A stretch of 64,000 nt of DNA from CAYVHU01 sp964451415 (lineage in GTDB: Bacteria; Pseudomonadota; Alphaproteobacteria; Rhodospirillales; Magnetovibrionaceae): positions 1 to 64,000 of the forward strand of contig CAYVHU010000008.1 of NCBI GenBank assembly GCA_964451415.1, read 5' to 3'. Below the pieces are notes generated by a model. The model did no database searches and had not been told where the DNA came from. It worked only from the letters and a program-made list of their open reading frames with translations. The position numbers and the translations under genes are program-made. Positions 31,778 to 41,403 of the stretch are shown in pieces (the stretch's first letter is position 1; each line of letters begins with the position of its first letter).

Positions 31778-33496
31778 TTAAACCGGCATCTTTTTTATTA
31801 ATCTCAAAAGATTGCCCTGTCCATCCGGTGGCGGCAAATAGTCTATCCGATCCATGACCTCACGGATAAAATGAACGCCGAGCCCACCTGAACGAAGGTC
31901 GTCCAGATCACGGGGCTTTATCTTCGCCACGTCCACGGGCGCGGCGAAGTCGCGAATCAGAACCTGAAATTCGGACGTCTCACGCCTGATTTTGATAACC
32001 ATATCACCGTTCACGGTGTTCGCGTAAGCGTGACGCACAACGTTCTGACACGCTTCATCCACCGCCAGCATAATGTCTTGGGTCTGCGGCTTGGAAAATC
32101 CGCACATCACCGTCGTGACTTCCACAACGCGGCGCACCACACGCAGATTTTGCGCGCACGCGCGCAGACTCAGCTTGCACAACGTCCCTTCATCGGGCAG
32201 GGGCGCCTCGTCGCGTCGATCCGTTACCATGGCGCGCGTCCGCGCGCGCGCCGGAACCCGGTCGTCGATCGCCATAACCGTGATGTCATCGCGTAAAATC
32301 TGCTCGTTTCGCGTCAAACGTTCAACCACACGCTCCAAACGCCGTGCCACATCCAAGCCTTCGCGCACGTTGTGGGCCATCATACCTTGGAACCCCAGCC
32401 TGCCCAGTTCCACATCCCCTTCCACATACCCTTCGGTAACGCCGTCGCTAAACAAATAAAGCGTTCCGCCGTCCAAATGGAAAACCTCTTCGGGAGCCAA
32501 ACCGCCGCCGGTCAGTTCCACGGGAATGCCGATCGGCGGCGCACCGGCGTTCAACGTGCGAAAAGCACCGTCGCTTCCTTGCACAAGCGGCGGCTCATGT
32601 CCCGCGTTGGCCATCACCACGCGGCCGCTCGCAGGGTCGTAGATTCCCACCACCATGGTGACAAACATCCCGCGCAGCGCCGTTTCGCTGACCTCGGCGT
32701 CGATACGTTGCAGCAACCGCGCGGGACGCAGGTCTTCCTTGCCCAGACAACGAAACAAACTCGCCGCCTTCGCCATCAAAAGGGCTGCGTTCATCCCCTT
32801 GCCCGAGACATCGGCCAACGCAAAGGCAATGCGTCCATCGTAAAGGGTGAAAAAATCGTAGAAATCGCCCGAGACCACGCGCGCGGGCCGGTTGATGCCG
32901 CACACGGGGAAATCCGCCTCTCCCGGCGACGGCAGCAGGCCGCGCTGAATTTCCGCCGCCAGCGCCAGTTCGCGTTCGCGCGCTTCTTGTTCGGCCAGAT
33001 CGTCGCTCAGCCGCGCATTCACGATCGCCAGCCCCGCCGCCACCGCCAGAGCCTCCAGGAAGCTCAAGTCCCCCTTCACGAACAAACCGTCCTGGGCTTT
33101 TTTGTTGATCAATTCGATGGCCCCTACAGGCTCATCGTGAACGGCCATGGGGGCGCAGATTAAGGAGCGGGTCACAAACCCTGTCTTTTGCACCAAATTG
33201 TGCTGAAAATGAGTATCCTTGGAAACATCCAGCACCATTTCAGAACGCTTGTTGGCAACCGAACGCCCCACAATGCCCTGATCGGATTTCAACGTCAGGC
33301 CGGTAATGTCCACCGGACCGAAACACGCCTCGCAGGTTAAGTTTTCCCCGGCATCGTCCAGCAAAAACATTGCCCCGCCTTCGGCCCCCACCAACTGAGC
33401 AATCCGCGCCAAGGCCCGTAACATCGCACCCTTGATGTCATGGCTTGCCGCAAAATCGCGGCTCATTTCGGCCAGGGTCTCAAGTTCTTCGTTCAC
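31778..33496 (-). CDS. GAF-SpoIIE phosphatase-HATPase regulator
   Basis: One 572-residue chain holds three domains. A GAF sensor lies at ~10-165, a PP2C-type SpoIIE phosphatase at ~185-400 (VSGDFYDFFTL, LADVSGKGMNAALLM, LFSDGVTEGY), and an RsbW-type HATPase kinase at ~430-572 (AVDEACQNVVRHAY). It can both phosphorylate and dephosphorylate a STAS partner in principle. The GTG at 33496 is chosen because GGAG precedes it; a TTG at 33541 gives a longer frame without a good site. The STAS gene follows by 12 bp, then the Mla genes. A link between stress sensing and lipid transport is inferred. Confidence 0.9.
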   Translation of the reverse strand: MNEELETLAEMSRDFAASHDIKGAMLRALARIAQLVGAEGGAMFLLDDAGENLTCEACFGPVDITGLTLKSDQGIVGRSVANKRSEMVLDVSKDTHFQHNLVQKTGFVTRSLICAPMAVHDEPVGAIELINKKAQDGLFVKGDLSFLEALAVAAGLAIVNARLSDDLAEQEARERELALAAEIQRGLLPSPGEADFPVCGINRPARVVSGDFYDFFTLYDGRIAFALADVSGKGMNAALLMAKAASLFRCLGKEDLRPARLLQRIDAEVSETALRGMFVTMVVGIYDPASGRVVMANAGHEPPLVQGSDGAFRTLNAGAPPIGIPVELTGGGLAPEEVFHLDGGTLYLFSDGVTEGYVEGDVELGRLGFQGMMAHNVREGLDVARRLERVVERLTRNEQILRDDITVMAIDDRVPARARTRAMVTDRRDEAPLPDEGTLCKLSLRACAQNLRVVRRVVEVTTVMCGFSKPQTQDIMLAVDEACQNVVRHAYANTVNGDMVIKIRRETSEFQVLIRDFAAPVDVAKIKPRDLDDLRSGGLGVHFIREVMDRIDYLPPPDGQGNLLRLIKKMPV

Positions 33497-33595
33497 GCAT
33501 CGCGCTCCGATTTCTGGAATCCCGTTCACTTTCGCACACAATCGCGCTACACGGTGGTCTTAAAATAGGAAACCGAACGTGGATACACGCCCCCC

Positions 33596-35086
33596 ATGAT
33601 CAAAACACCTTATCAAGAGTTGGAAGACCGTTTCCGCCGCCTGGATGCGCTGGCGGGAGCACAGGCCATGCTGCATTGGGACACCTCGGCCATGATGCCG
33701 TCTGGCGGGGCCGCAAGCCGCGCAGAGCAATTGGCCACACTGAGCGCCCTCGCCCACACCATGCTCACCGACCCGGCCGTGGGCGAACTGCTGGAGGCGG
33801 CCCAGGCGGACACGCACTTGGACCCGTGGCAGCGCGCCAACGTGCGCGAAATGCAGCGACGTTGGAGGCACGAGACATGCGTGGAGGCAGATCTGGTCGA
33901 GGCCTTGAGCCGCGCGTGCTCGGCATGCGAAACCCGCTGGCGCACGGCACGCGCCGACGCCGACTTTCCCGCCGTTCTCCCGTCGTTGAAAGAGGTCCTG
34001 AACCTCACCCGCCAACTTGCACGCGCCAAGGCCGAGGCCCTCGGCCTGACGCCTTACGATGCGCTTTTGGAGCAGTTCGAGCCCGGCGGGCGTAGCGCAA
34101 CCATCGACACGGTGTTTGCGGACTTAAAAGATTTCCTGCCCGACTTTCTCGACGACGTGTTGGCAAAACAGGCCGCCCGGCCCGCCGCCTTGCACCTTCA
34201 GGATCCGTTCCCCGGCACACGTCAAAAAAATCTGGGCGAGACCTTCATGCGCGCGCTGGGCTTCGATTTCAATCACGGGCGCCTGGACGAAAGCCTGCAC
34301 CCCTTTTGCGGCGGCACCTCAGACGACGTGCGCCTGACGACCCGCTACGACGAAAACGATTTCACCTCGGCCCTGATGGGGGTTTTGCACGAAACCGGAC
34401 ATGCGCTGTATGAACAAGGCTTGCCGGAAGCATGGCGCGGCCAGCCAGTCGGTGCGGCCAATGCCATGAGCATCCACGAAAGCCAGTCCTTGCTGATCGA
34501 AATGCAGGTCTGCCGATCCCCTGAATTTCTCACCTACGCACAGCCCTTGCTCGTCGATGCTTTTAGCGGATCCGGTCCGGCATGGGAAACCGACAACCTC
34601 ACACGCCTGTACACCCACGTCGAAAAAGGGTTCATTCGCGTGGACGCCGATGAAGTCACCTACCCCGCCCACGTCATTTTACGTTATGAACTGGAAAAAG
34701 CCGCCATCGCAGGCGATTTGCAAATGGAGGACCTGCCCGGCGCGTGGAACGACGCCCTGCAAGGCATCCTCGGCATTCGTCCGTCCCACGACCGCGAGGG
34801 TTGCTTGCAGGACATTCATTGGTTCGACGGCGCGTGGGGATATTTTCCCACCTATACGCTCGGCGCCATGACGGCGGCGCAGCTGTTTGCCAGCGCCAGA
34901 CGTGACATGCCCGCAATCATGGATGACATCGCCCGCGGCGACTTCGCCCCCCTATTGTCGTGGCTGCGCACCAACGTGCACGAAAAGGGCTGTTTTGCGG
35001 ACAGTGCGCAATTGCTCGTCCAGGCCACCGGCGAGGCGCTCAATGCAGATCACTTCAAGGCTCACTTGACGGCGCGTTATCTTTGA
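33596..35086 (+). CDS. Carboxypeptidase M32 (Taq-type)
   Basis: A zinc metallocarboxypeptidase of family M32, which removes C-terminal residues from peptides in the cytoplasm. The 496-residue length is standard. The zinc motif is VLHETGHALYEQG (HETGH, ~residue 262-266), followed by a SIHESQSLLIE motif giving the third ligand, and DEVTYPAHVILRYELE, both typical of M32. It is divergent from the SpoIIE gene and starts at the ATG at 33596. It precedes thrC by 77 bp; a small hairpin lies in that gap. Confidence 0.95.
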   Translation: MIKTPYQELEDRFRRLDALAGAQAMLHWDTSAMMPSGGAASRAEQLATLSALAHTMLTDPAVGELLEAAQADTHLDPWQRANVREMQRRWRHETCVEADLVEALSRACSACETRWRTARADADFPAVLPSLKEVLNLTRQLARAKAEALGLTPYDALLEQFEPGGRSATIDTVFADLKDFLPDFLDDVLAKQAARPAALHLQDPFPGTRQKNLGETFMRALGFDFNHGRLDESLHPFCGGTSDDVRLTTRYDENDFTSALMGVLHETGHALYEQGLPEAWRGQPVGAANAMSIHESQSLLIEMQVCRSPEFLTYAQPLLVDAFSGSGPAWETDNLTRLYTHVEKGFIRVDADEVTYPAHVILRYELEKAAIAGDLQMEDLPGAWNDALQGILGIRPSHDREGCLQDIHWFDGAWGYFPTYTLGAMTAAQLFASARRDMPAIMDDIARGDFAPLLSWLRTNVHEKGCFADSAQLLVQATGEALNADHFKAHLTARYL

Positions 35087-35163
35087 GCAAGCTGCGCATG
35101 GACATTCGCGCAAAGCCCTTCTAAGAAAGGGGGCAGATCGCGCTTTCAGCACAGGGAAACACC

Positions 35164-36570
35164 GTGAAATACATCAGCACCCGGGGAAACGCGCCCACAC
35201 TCGCCTTCGATGACGTCGTGTTGAGCGGGCTTGCCCGCGACGGTGGATTGTATCTTCCCGAAACCTGGCCCACGTTCTCAATGGATGAAATGACCGCCAT
35301 GAAGGCGCTCTCGTATTCCGAACTGGCGCTGAAGGTGATGGCCCCGTTCGTCGAAGGTGCCGTGAGCATCGAAGACCTGCGCCGCATCGTTAACGACACC
35401 TACGCGGTTTTCGATGCCGAAGACCCGGCTCCGCTGGTCAAAATCGCCGACAACGAATACGTGATGGAGCTGTTTCACGGCCCCACATTGGCGTTCAAAG
35501 ACTATGCCCTGCAATTTCTGGGACGCATGTTCGACCATATTTTGAACCAGCGTGCGGCGAAAATCACCATCGTCGGCGCGACATCGGGCGATACCGGATC
35601 GGCCGCCATCGAAGCGTGCCGGGATCGCGACAATATCGAGGTCTTCATTCTCCACCCCGAAGGCCGCGTGTCCGAGGTGCAGCGTCGTCAAATGACGACG
35701 ATCCTCAGCGACAACATCCACAACATCGCCCTGCACGGCAATTTCGACGACTGCCAGAATACCGTCAAGGCGCTGTTCGCGGACGAAAAATTCCGCGACA
35801 CCGTTCATCTGTCCGCCGTCAATTCCATCAACTGGGCGCGCATCATGGCCCAGATCGTTTATTATTTCTGGGCCGCGCTGAAGCTTGGCGCACCGGATAC
35901 GCCGGTCAATTTCGCCGTGCCCACGGGCAACTTCGGCAATGTCTTCGCCGGCTACGCGGCCCAGCGGATGGGCCTGCCCGTCAACCAGTTCGTAATCGGA
36001 TCCAACGCCAACGATATCTTGATCCGTTTTTTTGAAACGGGGCGCATGGAACCCCAAGGAGTCACAGCGACCTCCAGTCCTTCGATGGACATTCAGATTT
36101 CATCGAATTTCGAACGTTTCTTGTTCGAACTTCTGGAACGCGACGCCACCGCGTTGAACGCCTTGATGGCCAACCTCAAGGAAAACGGAACATTCAGCGT
36201 CACACCGGACTTCATGGCGCGTCTTAAGGCCATTGTGGACGGGCAGCGCTTCGACGATGTCCAGACCGCACAACTGATTGATACCGTGCATAAGGATACG
36301 GGCTACCTTCTGGACCCCCATTCGGCCATCGGCGTCGGGGCGGGACGCGCGCAAGGGCGGGATAAAACCATCCCCCTGGTGGCCCTGGCGACGGCGCACC
36401 CGGCCAAGTTCCCCCAAGCCGTCAAAGCAGCGGCCGGTGTACATCCGGCCTTGCCTGCGCACCTTTGCGACCTATATGAACGCAAGGAACGATTCGTCAC
36501 GCTGGACAACAAAACAGATGCTGTCAAAAGTTACATTGAAACGACGTTAAAAGGGCGAGGCAAACTTTGA
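35164..36570 (+). CDS. thrC: Threonine synthase
   Basis: ThrC converts O-phosphohomoserine to threonine with PLP. The 468-residue protein starts with a GTG preceded by AGGGAA, and YISTRGNAPTLAFDDVVLSGL is the family's N-terminal motif. The PLP-Lys lies in LFHGPTLAFKDYALQFLG (~residue 110), and the phosphate loop is GATSGDTGSAAIE. It overlaps the M16 peptidase gene by 4 bp. thrB, which makes its substrate, is ~7 kb away on the other strand. Confidence 0.97.
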   Translation: MKYISTRGNAPTLAFDDVVLSGLARDGGLYLPETWPTFSMDEMTAMKALSYSELALKVMAPFVEGAVSIEDLRRIVNDTYAVFDAEDPAPLVKIADNEYVMELFHGPTLAFKDYALQFLGRMFDHILNQRAAKITIVGATSGDTGSAAIEACRDRDNIEVFILHPEGRVSEVQRRQMTTILSDNIHNIALHGNFDDCQNTVKALFADEKFRDTVHLSAVNSINWARIMAQIVYYFWAALKLGAPDTPVNFAVPTGNFGNVFAGYAAQRMGLPVNQFVIGSNANDILIRFFETGRMEPQGVTATSSPSMDIQISSNFERFLFELLERDATALNALMANLKENGTFSVTPDFMARLKAIVDGQRFDDVQTAQLIDTVHKDTGYLLDPHSAIGVGAGRAQGRDKTIPLVALATAHPAKFPQAVKAAAGVHPALPAHLCDLYERKERFVTLDNKTDAVKSYIETTLKGRGKL

Positions 36571-37856
36571 GCGATAGCGTAACCATCACCAAACTGGACA
36601 ACGGTTTGAGCATCATTTCCGACGAAATGACCAGTGTCGAAACCGTGTCCGCGGGCATATGGGTGGATGCGGGGGCGCGCTTCGAAACGCCGAAAATGAG
36701 CGGCGTCTCACACATGCTCGAACACATGACCTTCAAGGGAACACGCACCCGCAGTGCCCAGGCCATCGCCGAGGAAGTTGAAAACGTGGGCGGCCACATC
36801 AACGCCTATACGTCGCGCGAAAACACCGCCTATTACGCCAAGGTCCTGAAAGAGGACTTGAGCCTCGCCGTCGATGTGGTAGCCGATCTGGTGCAAAATG
36901 CGGTGCTCGACGAAACGGAACTGGAACGCGAACGCGGCGTCGTCTTGCAGGAAATTCATCAAGCCCAGGACACCCCCGACGACGTGGTCTTCGATCTGTT
37001 CCAGGGAGCCTGTTTTCCCGACCAACCCCTGGGCCGCCCCGTGCTGGGTCCCGCCGACGGCGTGCGCGACATGGCGCGCGCCGATATCCTTGAATACATG
37101 AACGTCCATTACCGGCCCCGCTCCATGGTGCTGGCCAGCGCCGGCAAGCTGGAGCACGAGCGCGTGGTCGATCTGGCGCAACGCCATTTCCCCAACGCCC
37201 TCACCCACGACACGGCGGATCCCGCCGCAGGTGACAAGACACAACCCTACTCGGGCGCTTCCTATGTCGGCGGCGAAACGCGCGAACAACGCGATATAGA
37301 GCAAGTCCACCTGTTGCTGGGCTTTGAGGGCCTGAGCTACCTTGATGACGATTTCTACGCCGCATCGCTTATGTCCATGGTACTGGGCGGCGGCATGTCT
37401 TCACGACTGTTCCAGGAAGTCCGCGAAAAGCACGGCCTCGTCTACAGCATCTATTCATTCCTTTCCGCCTACACCGACACCGGCGTGTTCGGCATTTACG
37501 CCGGCACCGGCGAAAAAGACGTTCGCGAGGTCATTCCCATCGTCTGCAATGAAATCGGCAAAATGACCCATAGCGTCACGGCGGCGGAACTGGCGCGCGC
37601 CAAGGCCCAGCTTAAGGCCTCGGTGTTGATGAGCCTGGAAAGCACCTCGGCACGCGCGGAGCAACTGGCACGTCAACTGACCATCTTCGGACGTCCCATT
37701 CCCACCGCGGAATCGGTAGCGCAAATCGAAGCCGTGAGCGAGGCCGACATCGCACGCGTGGCGGGGCGTATTTTCAGCAGCGAACCGACCCTTGCGGCCC
37801 TTGGCCCCATCCAATGCGTCGAGGACTTCGAGACCATGCGTGCGCGCCTGGGTTAA
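36567..37856 (+). CDS. M16-family zinc peptidase (processing-peptidase-like)
   Basis: A 429-residue M16B protein related to mitochondrial processing peptidase beta and PqqL. The inverted zinc motif HxxEH is HMLEH (~residue 50), with the third ligand Glu in the helix ~75 residues later. The C-terminal half has the second, inactive half-domain. It starts with TTG overlapping the thrC stop (TTGA); no closer ATG fits. thrC followed by an M16 peptidase is a common alphaproteobacterial pair. The stop overlaps that of yqgE on the opposite strand by 4 bp. The substrate is unknown. Confidence 0.92.
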   Translation: MSDSVTITKLDNGLSIISDEMTSVETVSAGIWVDAGARFETPKMSGVSHMLEHMTFKGTRTRSAQAIAEEVENVGGHINAYTSRENTAYYAKVLKEDLSLAVDVVADLVQNAVLDETELERERGVVLQEIHQAQDTPDDVVFDLFQGACFPDQPLGRPVLGPADGVRDMARADILEYMNVHYRPRSMVLASAGKLEHERVVDLAQRHFPNALTHDTADPAAGDKTQPYSGASYVGGETREQRDIEQVHLLLGFEGLSYLDDDFYAASLMSMVLGGGMSSRLFQEVREKHGLVYSIYSFLSAYTDTGVFGIYAGTGEKDVREVIPIVCNEIGKMTHSVTAAELARAKAQLKASVLMSLESTSARAEQLARQLTIFGRPIPTAESVAQIEAVSEADIARVAGRIFSSEPTLAALGPIQCVEDFETMRARLG

Positions 37857-38428
37857 GCGTGGCCGGCCTCATCGCTGAGCAAGCTGAAATCGACGCCGAG
37901 TTTGTCCAACGCCTGCTTCCACTTATCATTGAAATTAGTTTTGAAAACGATATCCGGGTCCGCCGAAACGCTGAGCCAGCCGTTTTGCAGAATTTCCGCA
38001 TCCAACTGCCCCGCCCCCCAACCTGCATAACCCAGCGCCAGCAGGCTGCTGTGCGGGCCATTGCCCTGGGCAATGGCCTTGAGGATATCCACCGTCGCCG
38101 TCAGCGAGATCTTACCATCCACGCTCACCGTGGATTCATGCACATAATCGGGACTGTGCAGCACGAAGCCGCGTCCTTGTTCCACCGGTCCGCCGAAGTG
38201 AATGGAGATGGGCTTGACCTGCGCGCCGGGCACGATGCCCAATTGATCGAGAAGGTCCGGAAAAGACACATCCTCCATCACCTGGTTGATCACCAGACCC
38301 ATGGCCCCTTCGTCGTTGTGCGCGCAGACGTAGATCACGGATTTGGCAAATCTGGGATCCGGCATGCCCGGCATGGCGACCAGAAGGTGCCCGGCCAGAT
38401 ATGGCGTGTCCGAAGTCTGGATGGTCAT
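37853..38428 (-). CDS. YqgE/AlgH family protein
   Basis: A 191-residue member of the YqgE/AlgH family (DUF179). YLAGHLLVAMPGMPDPRFAK at the N-terminus, then SVIYVCAHNDEGAMGLVINQ, and later GGPVEQGRGFVLHS and GYAGWGAGQLDAEI are all family landmarks. The molecular function of the family is not settled; it has been connected with regulation in pseudomonads. It is divergent from the DsbD gene and convergent with the M16 gene. A 173-bp gap upstream probably holds both divergent promoters. Confidence 0.93.
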   Translation of the reverse strand: MTIQTSDTPYLAGHLLVAMPGMPDPRFAKSVIYVCAHNDEGAMGLVINQVMEDVSFPDLLDQLGIVPGAQVKPISIHFGGPVEQGRGFVLHSPDYVHESTVSVDGKISLTATVDILKAIAQGNGPHSSLLALGYAGWGAGQLDAEILQNGWLSVSADPDIVFKTNFNDKWKQALDKLGVDFSLLSDEAGHA

Positions 38429-38601
38429 GGCGGCCCTTTCCGTTTCCCTTGCTCTTATGCGCAGTGACGGCCCTATACTGACACAAATAGGACCGCAGCT
38501 TCAAACTTACAAGGACCGGACGTCGCCGCCTTCTTCAATCAACACACTTTGGCCACGATCCGTACATAATGTTGCGTGAAAATGTCATTTCAGGGTAGGT
38601 C

Positions 38602-40779
38602 ATGTCGAAGTATTTCTCGCGTTTTTTCTTCATTATCCTCGTCTTTGCAGGCTTGGGATTCCCCTTGGGATCGCAGGCCATCGCGGCGTCCGGCGCGTGG
38701 GTCGCCACCGACAACACACGTCTGCGCGTCATCAGCCAAACGGACGCGGTGGGCACGGCGAGCACCGTCACGCTGGGTCTTCATTTCCAACTGAACAAGC
38801 ACTGGAAAATTTACTGGCGTTCGCCCGGTGACGCAGGATTTCCCCCATCGTTCGACATTACGGGTTCGAAAAACATCCAACGTGCGGAAATTCTCTGGCC
38901 CCTGCCGGAGCGCTTTTCCATCCTGGGGATCGAAACTCTGGGCTACAAAAAAGAAGTCGTCCTGCCACTGCGCATCACCTTGAAGCGACCCGGAGAGGCA
39001 CTCGTCTTCAAAGCCAAAGTCAGCTATCTCGCGTGCGCCGAGATTTGCATTCCCCATGAAGCGAATTTAAACTTGAGCCTGCCCGCAGGCGGCGCGACCC
39101 CCAGCGTCGAGGCGCGTCTCATCAACCGCTTTGCATCCCTGGTGCCCAGGCGCGTCTCTTTAAAACAAGGGATCGCCTCAAGCTTCGCCATAGAAAGCAT
39201 GCAATTCAAGGCCGATGCGGCGGGCGCGGATACGGGAAAGCTTTATCTCACCGTCAAATCCGATGTCCCCTTCAAGGCGCCGGACGCCTTTGTCGAGGGA
39301 CCGGACGTTTTGGCCTTCGAAAAACCGCGCACGTTGCTCAGCGCAAACGGCAAACTGGCGGTCTTGGAAATTCCGATCATCGGCCTGAAGAGCCTTGAAA
39401 AGCCGCTGAACGGAACGAAGCTCATCATCACTTTGTCCGATGCGCCCATGGGGGCGGAATTTACCCTTACCGCGCGTCCGGCCAGTGCCGCCACGCTGGC
39501 GCTGGCGGACAAGCTGTCGGCACGGAACAACCCCGCCGGCCCGCCGATCTTCCTGATGCTCGCCTTCGCCCTGCTGGGCGGCCTGATCCTAAATCTAATG
39601 CCCTGCGTGCTGCCGGTTCTGTCCCTCAAACTTCTCAGCATGATCGGCCACGGCGGGGGAGAAACCCGTCCCGTGCGCCTGAGCTTCCTCGCCAGCGCCG
39701 CCGGAATTTTGGTGTCGTTCCTGGCCTTGGCGGCCGTCTTGCTGGCCTTGAAGGCGACGGGTCTGGCCATCGGCTGGGGCATTCAGTTCCAACACCCCTG
39801 GTTTCTCATCGCCATGGCTCTGGTGGTGACGCTGTTCGCCTGCAACCTGTGGGGCTTTTTCGAGTTCCATCTGCCCAGACGCGTCAGCGAGATCGCCACC
39901 CACGAAACGCACAAGAGCGGCATCGGCGGACACTTTATGACCGGCGTTTTCGCCACACTGCTGGCGACGCCGTGTTCCGCGCCGTTCCTTGGCACCGCCG
40001 TAGGCTTCGCCCTGGCCCGCGGACCTTGGGAAATCTTCGCCATTTTCGCCGCCCTCGGCATCGGTCTGGCCGCGCCCTATCTGCTGGTGGCCGCATTCCC
40101 CCGCATGGCCACCCGCATGCCCAAACCGGGGCGCTGGATGGTGATCTTGCGCATCGTCCTGGGCTTCGCCCTCGCCGCAACCGCCGTGTGGCTGGTGAGT
40201 GTGTTGGTAAGCCAGACAAACCTGACGATCGCCCTCACGATTTCCGCCATTTTGCTTTTCGTCACGTTCTTGCTTTATCTGCACAAGCGCCTGGGCTGGC
40301 GCTATGGGCGTCTGGAATGGGCGGCGGTGGCGGTCTTATCGGTAATCGCCTTCGCCATACCCAACCTCGTCCCCCCCACCAGCGAACCGCAACAAGGCGT
40401 CGATGCCGCCACACTGGAAAGCGTTTGGAAACCCTTTGATCTGCAAGCCATCCCGGGCCTCGTCGCCCAGGGCAAGGTGGTGTTCGTCAACGTCACGGCG
40501 GACTGGTGCATCACATGTCAGGTCAACAAGGTGACGGTACTGGGCCGCGATCGGGTCTACAAACGTCTGAAAGCTCCGAACACCGTGGCCATGGAAGCCG
40601 ACTGGACTCGCCCCAGCGACGTCATTTTGCGCTACATTACCTCGTTCGGGCGCTACGGCATTCCGGTCGATGTGGTTTATGGACCGGGAGCGCCGAAAGG
40701 CATTCTTCTGTCCGAAATATTAACGCCCTCGGCCGTGCTCGAAGCCTTCGACAAAGCCTCGCGCACGCCTTCGCCGTAA
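38602..40779 (+). CDS. DsbD/ScsB-type thiol:disulfide interchange protein
   Basis: The 725-residue membrane protein carries electrons from the cytoplasm to the periplasm for disulfide reduction. It begins with a signal peptide and an N-terminal periplasmic domain (~30-300) with Cys in YLACAEICIPHEA. Eight or so membrane helices (~310-590) follow, with the paired Cys of NLMPCVLPVLSL and ATPCSAPFLG. A C-terminal thioredoxin domain has the CxxC in TADWCITCQVNK. The order is that of DsbD/ScsB. The peroxiredoxin gene follows by 21 bp, so the pair may supply reducing power against peroxides. Confidence 0.93.
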   Translation: MSKYFSRFFFIILVFAGLGFPLGSQAIAASGAWVATDNTRLRVISQTDAVGTASTVTLGLHFQLNKHWKIYWRSPGDAGFPPSFDITGSKNIQRAEILWPLPERFSILGIETLGYKKEVVLPLRITLKRPGEALVFKAKVSYLACAEICIPHEANLNLSLPAGGATPSVEARLINRFASLVPRRVSLKQGIASSFAIESMQFKADAAGADTGKLYLTVKSDVPFKAPDAFVEGPDVLAFEKPRTLLSANGKLAVLEIPIIGLKSLEKPLNGTKLIITLSDAPMGAEFTLTARPASAATLALADKLSARNNPAGPPIFLMLAFALLGGLILNLMPCVLPVLSLKLLSMIGHGGGETRPVRLSFLASAAGILVSFLALAAVLLALKATGLAIGWGIQFQHPWFLIAMALVVTLFACNLWGFFEFHLPRRVSEIATHETHKSGIGGHFMTGVFATLLATPCSAPFLGTAVGFALARGPWEIFAIFAALGIGLAAPYLLVAAFPRMATRMPKPGRWMVILRIVLGFALAATAVWLVSVLVSQTNLTIALTISAILLFVTFLLYLHKRLGWRYGRLEWAAVAVLSVIAFAIPNLVPPTSEPQQGVDAATLESVWKPFDLQAIPGLVAQGKVVFVNVTADWCITCQVNKVTVLGRDRVYKRLKAPNTVAMEADWTRPSDVILRYITSFGRYGIPVDVVYGPGAPKGILLSEILTPSAVLEAFDKASRTPSP

Positions 40780-40800
40780 ACCTTTAAAGGAGACCCCCGC

Positions 40801-41283
40801 ATGCCCATCAAACCCGGTGATAAAGTGCCCGCAGCCACCCTTTACGAAATGGGCCAGGACGGTCCCGTCGCCATCTCCACGAACGACCTGTTCAAGGCCA
40901 GAACCGTTGTTGTCTTCGGCGTCCCCGGCGCGTTCACGCCAACGTGTTCCACCCAGCACCTTCCCGGTTTCATCGCCCTCTTTGATCAGTTCAAGACCAA
41001 GGGCGTCAATGAAATCGTGTGCTTGTCCGTCAACGATGCCTTTGTCATGGCCGCGTGGGGAAAAGCACAAAATGCAAGCGGAACCGTGCGCATGATCGCC
41101 GACGGCAGCGCGGAACTGACGAAAAAAATGGGCCTGGAACTGGACCTGAGCGGCATGGGACTCGGCATGCGCTGCGAACGGTTCGCCATGGTGGTGGTGG
41201 ACGGCACGCTCAAGTCCATCGACATCGAAGCCCCCGGCGCGTTCGAAGTCTCCAGCGCCGCCGCCCAGCTTTCCAGGGTGTAA
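40801..41283 (+). CDS. Peroxiredoxin (Prx5/AhpE-like)
   Basis: A 160-residue atypical peroxiredoxin that reduces peroxides. The peroxidatic Cys is in PGAFTPTCSTQHLPGF (~residue 48), the Prx5 signature. A later cysteine in MRCERF may resolve it. AAAGGAG precedes the ATG by a good distance, and the gene follows the DsbD-type gene closely. It is cytoplasmic, with no signal peptide. rnhA and thrB, which often neighbour it, come after the inserted DUF4062 gene. Confidence 0.95.
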   Translation: MPIKPGDKVPAATLYEMGQDGPVAISTNDLFKARTVVVFGVPGAFTPTCSTQHLPGFIALFDQFKTKGVNEIVCLSVNDAFVMAAWGKAQNASGTVRMIADGSAELTKKMGLELDLSGMGLGMRCERFAMVVVDGTLKSIDIEAPGAFEVSSAAAQLSRV

Positions 41284-41403
41284 ACCTGGGCAATTCCCTG
41301 ATAGGCTGTTTTGATCGCCCAAAAAGCACGCTGACAGATCCCGCCCCTAAAGGGCATGGTGTACTGTCGCATTGATTCAAGACAAGTCAAATCCAGGGAA
41401 ACC

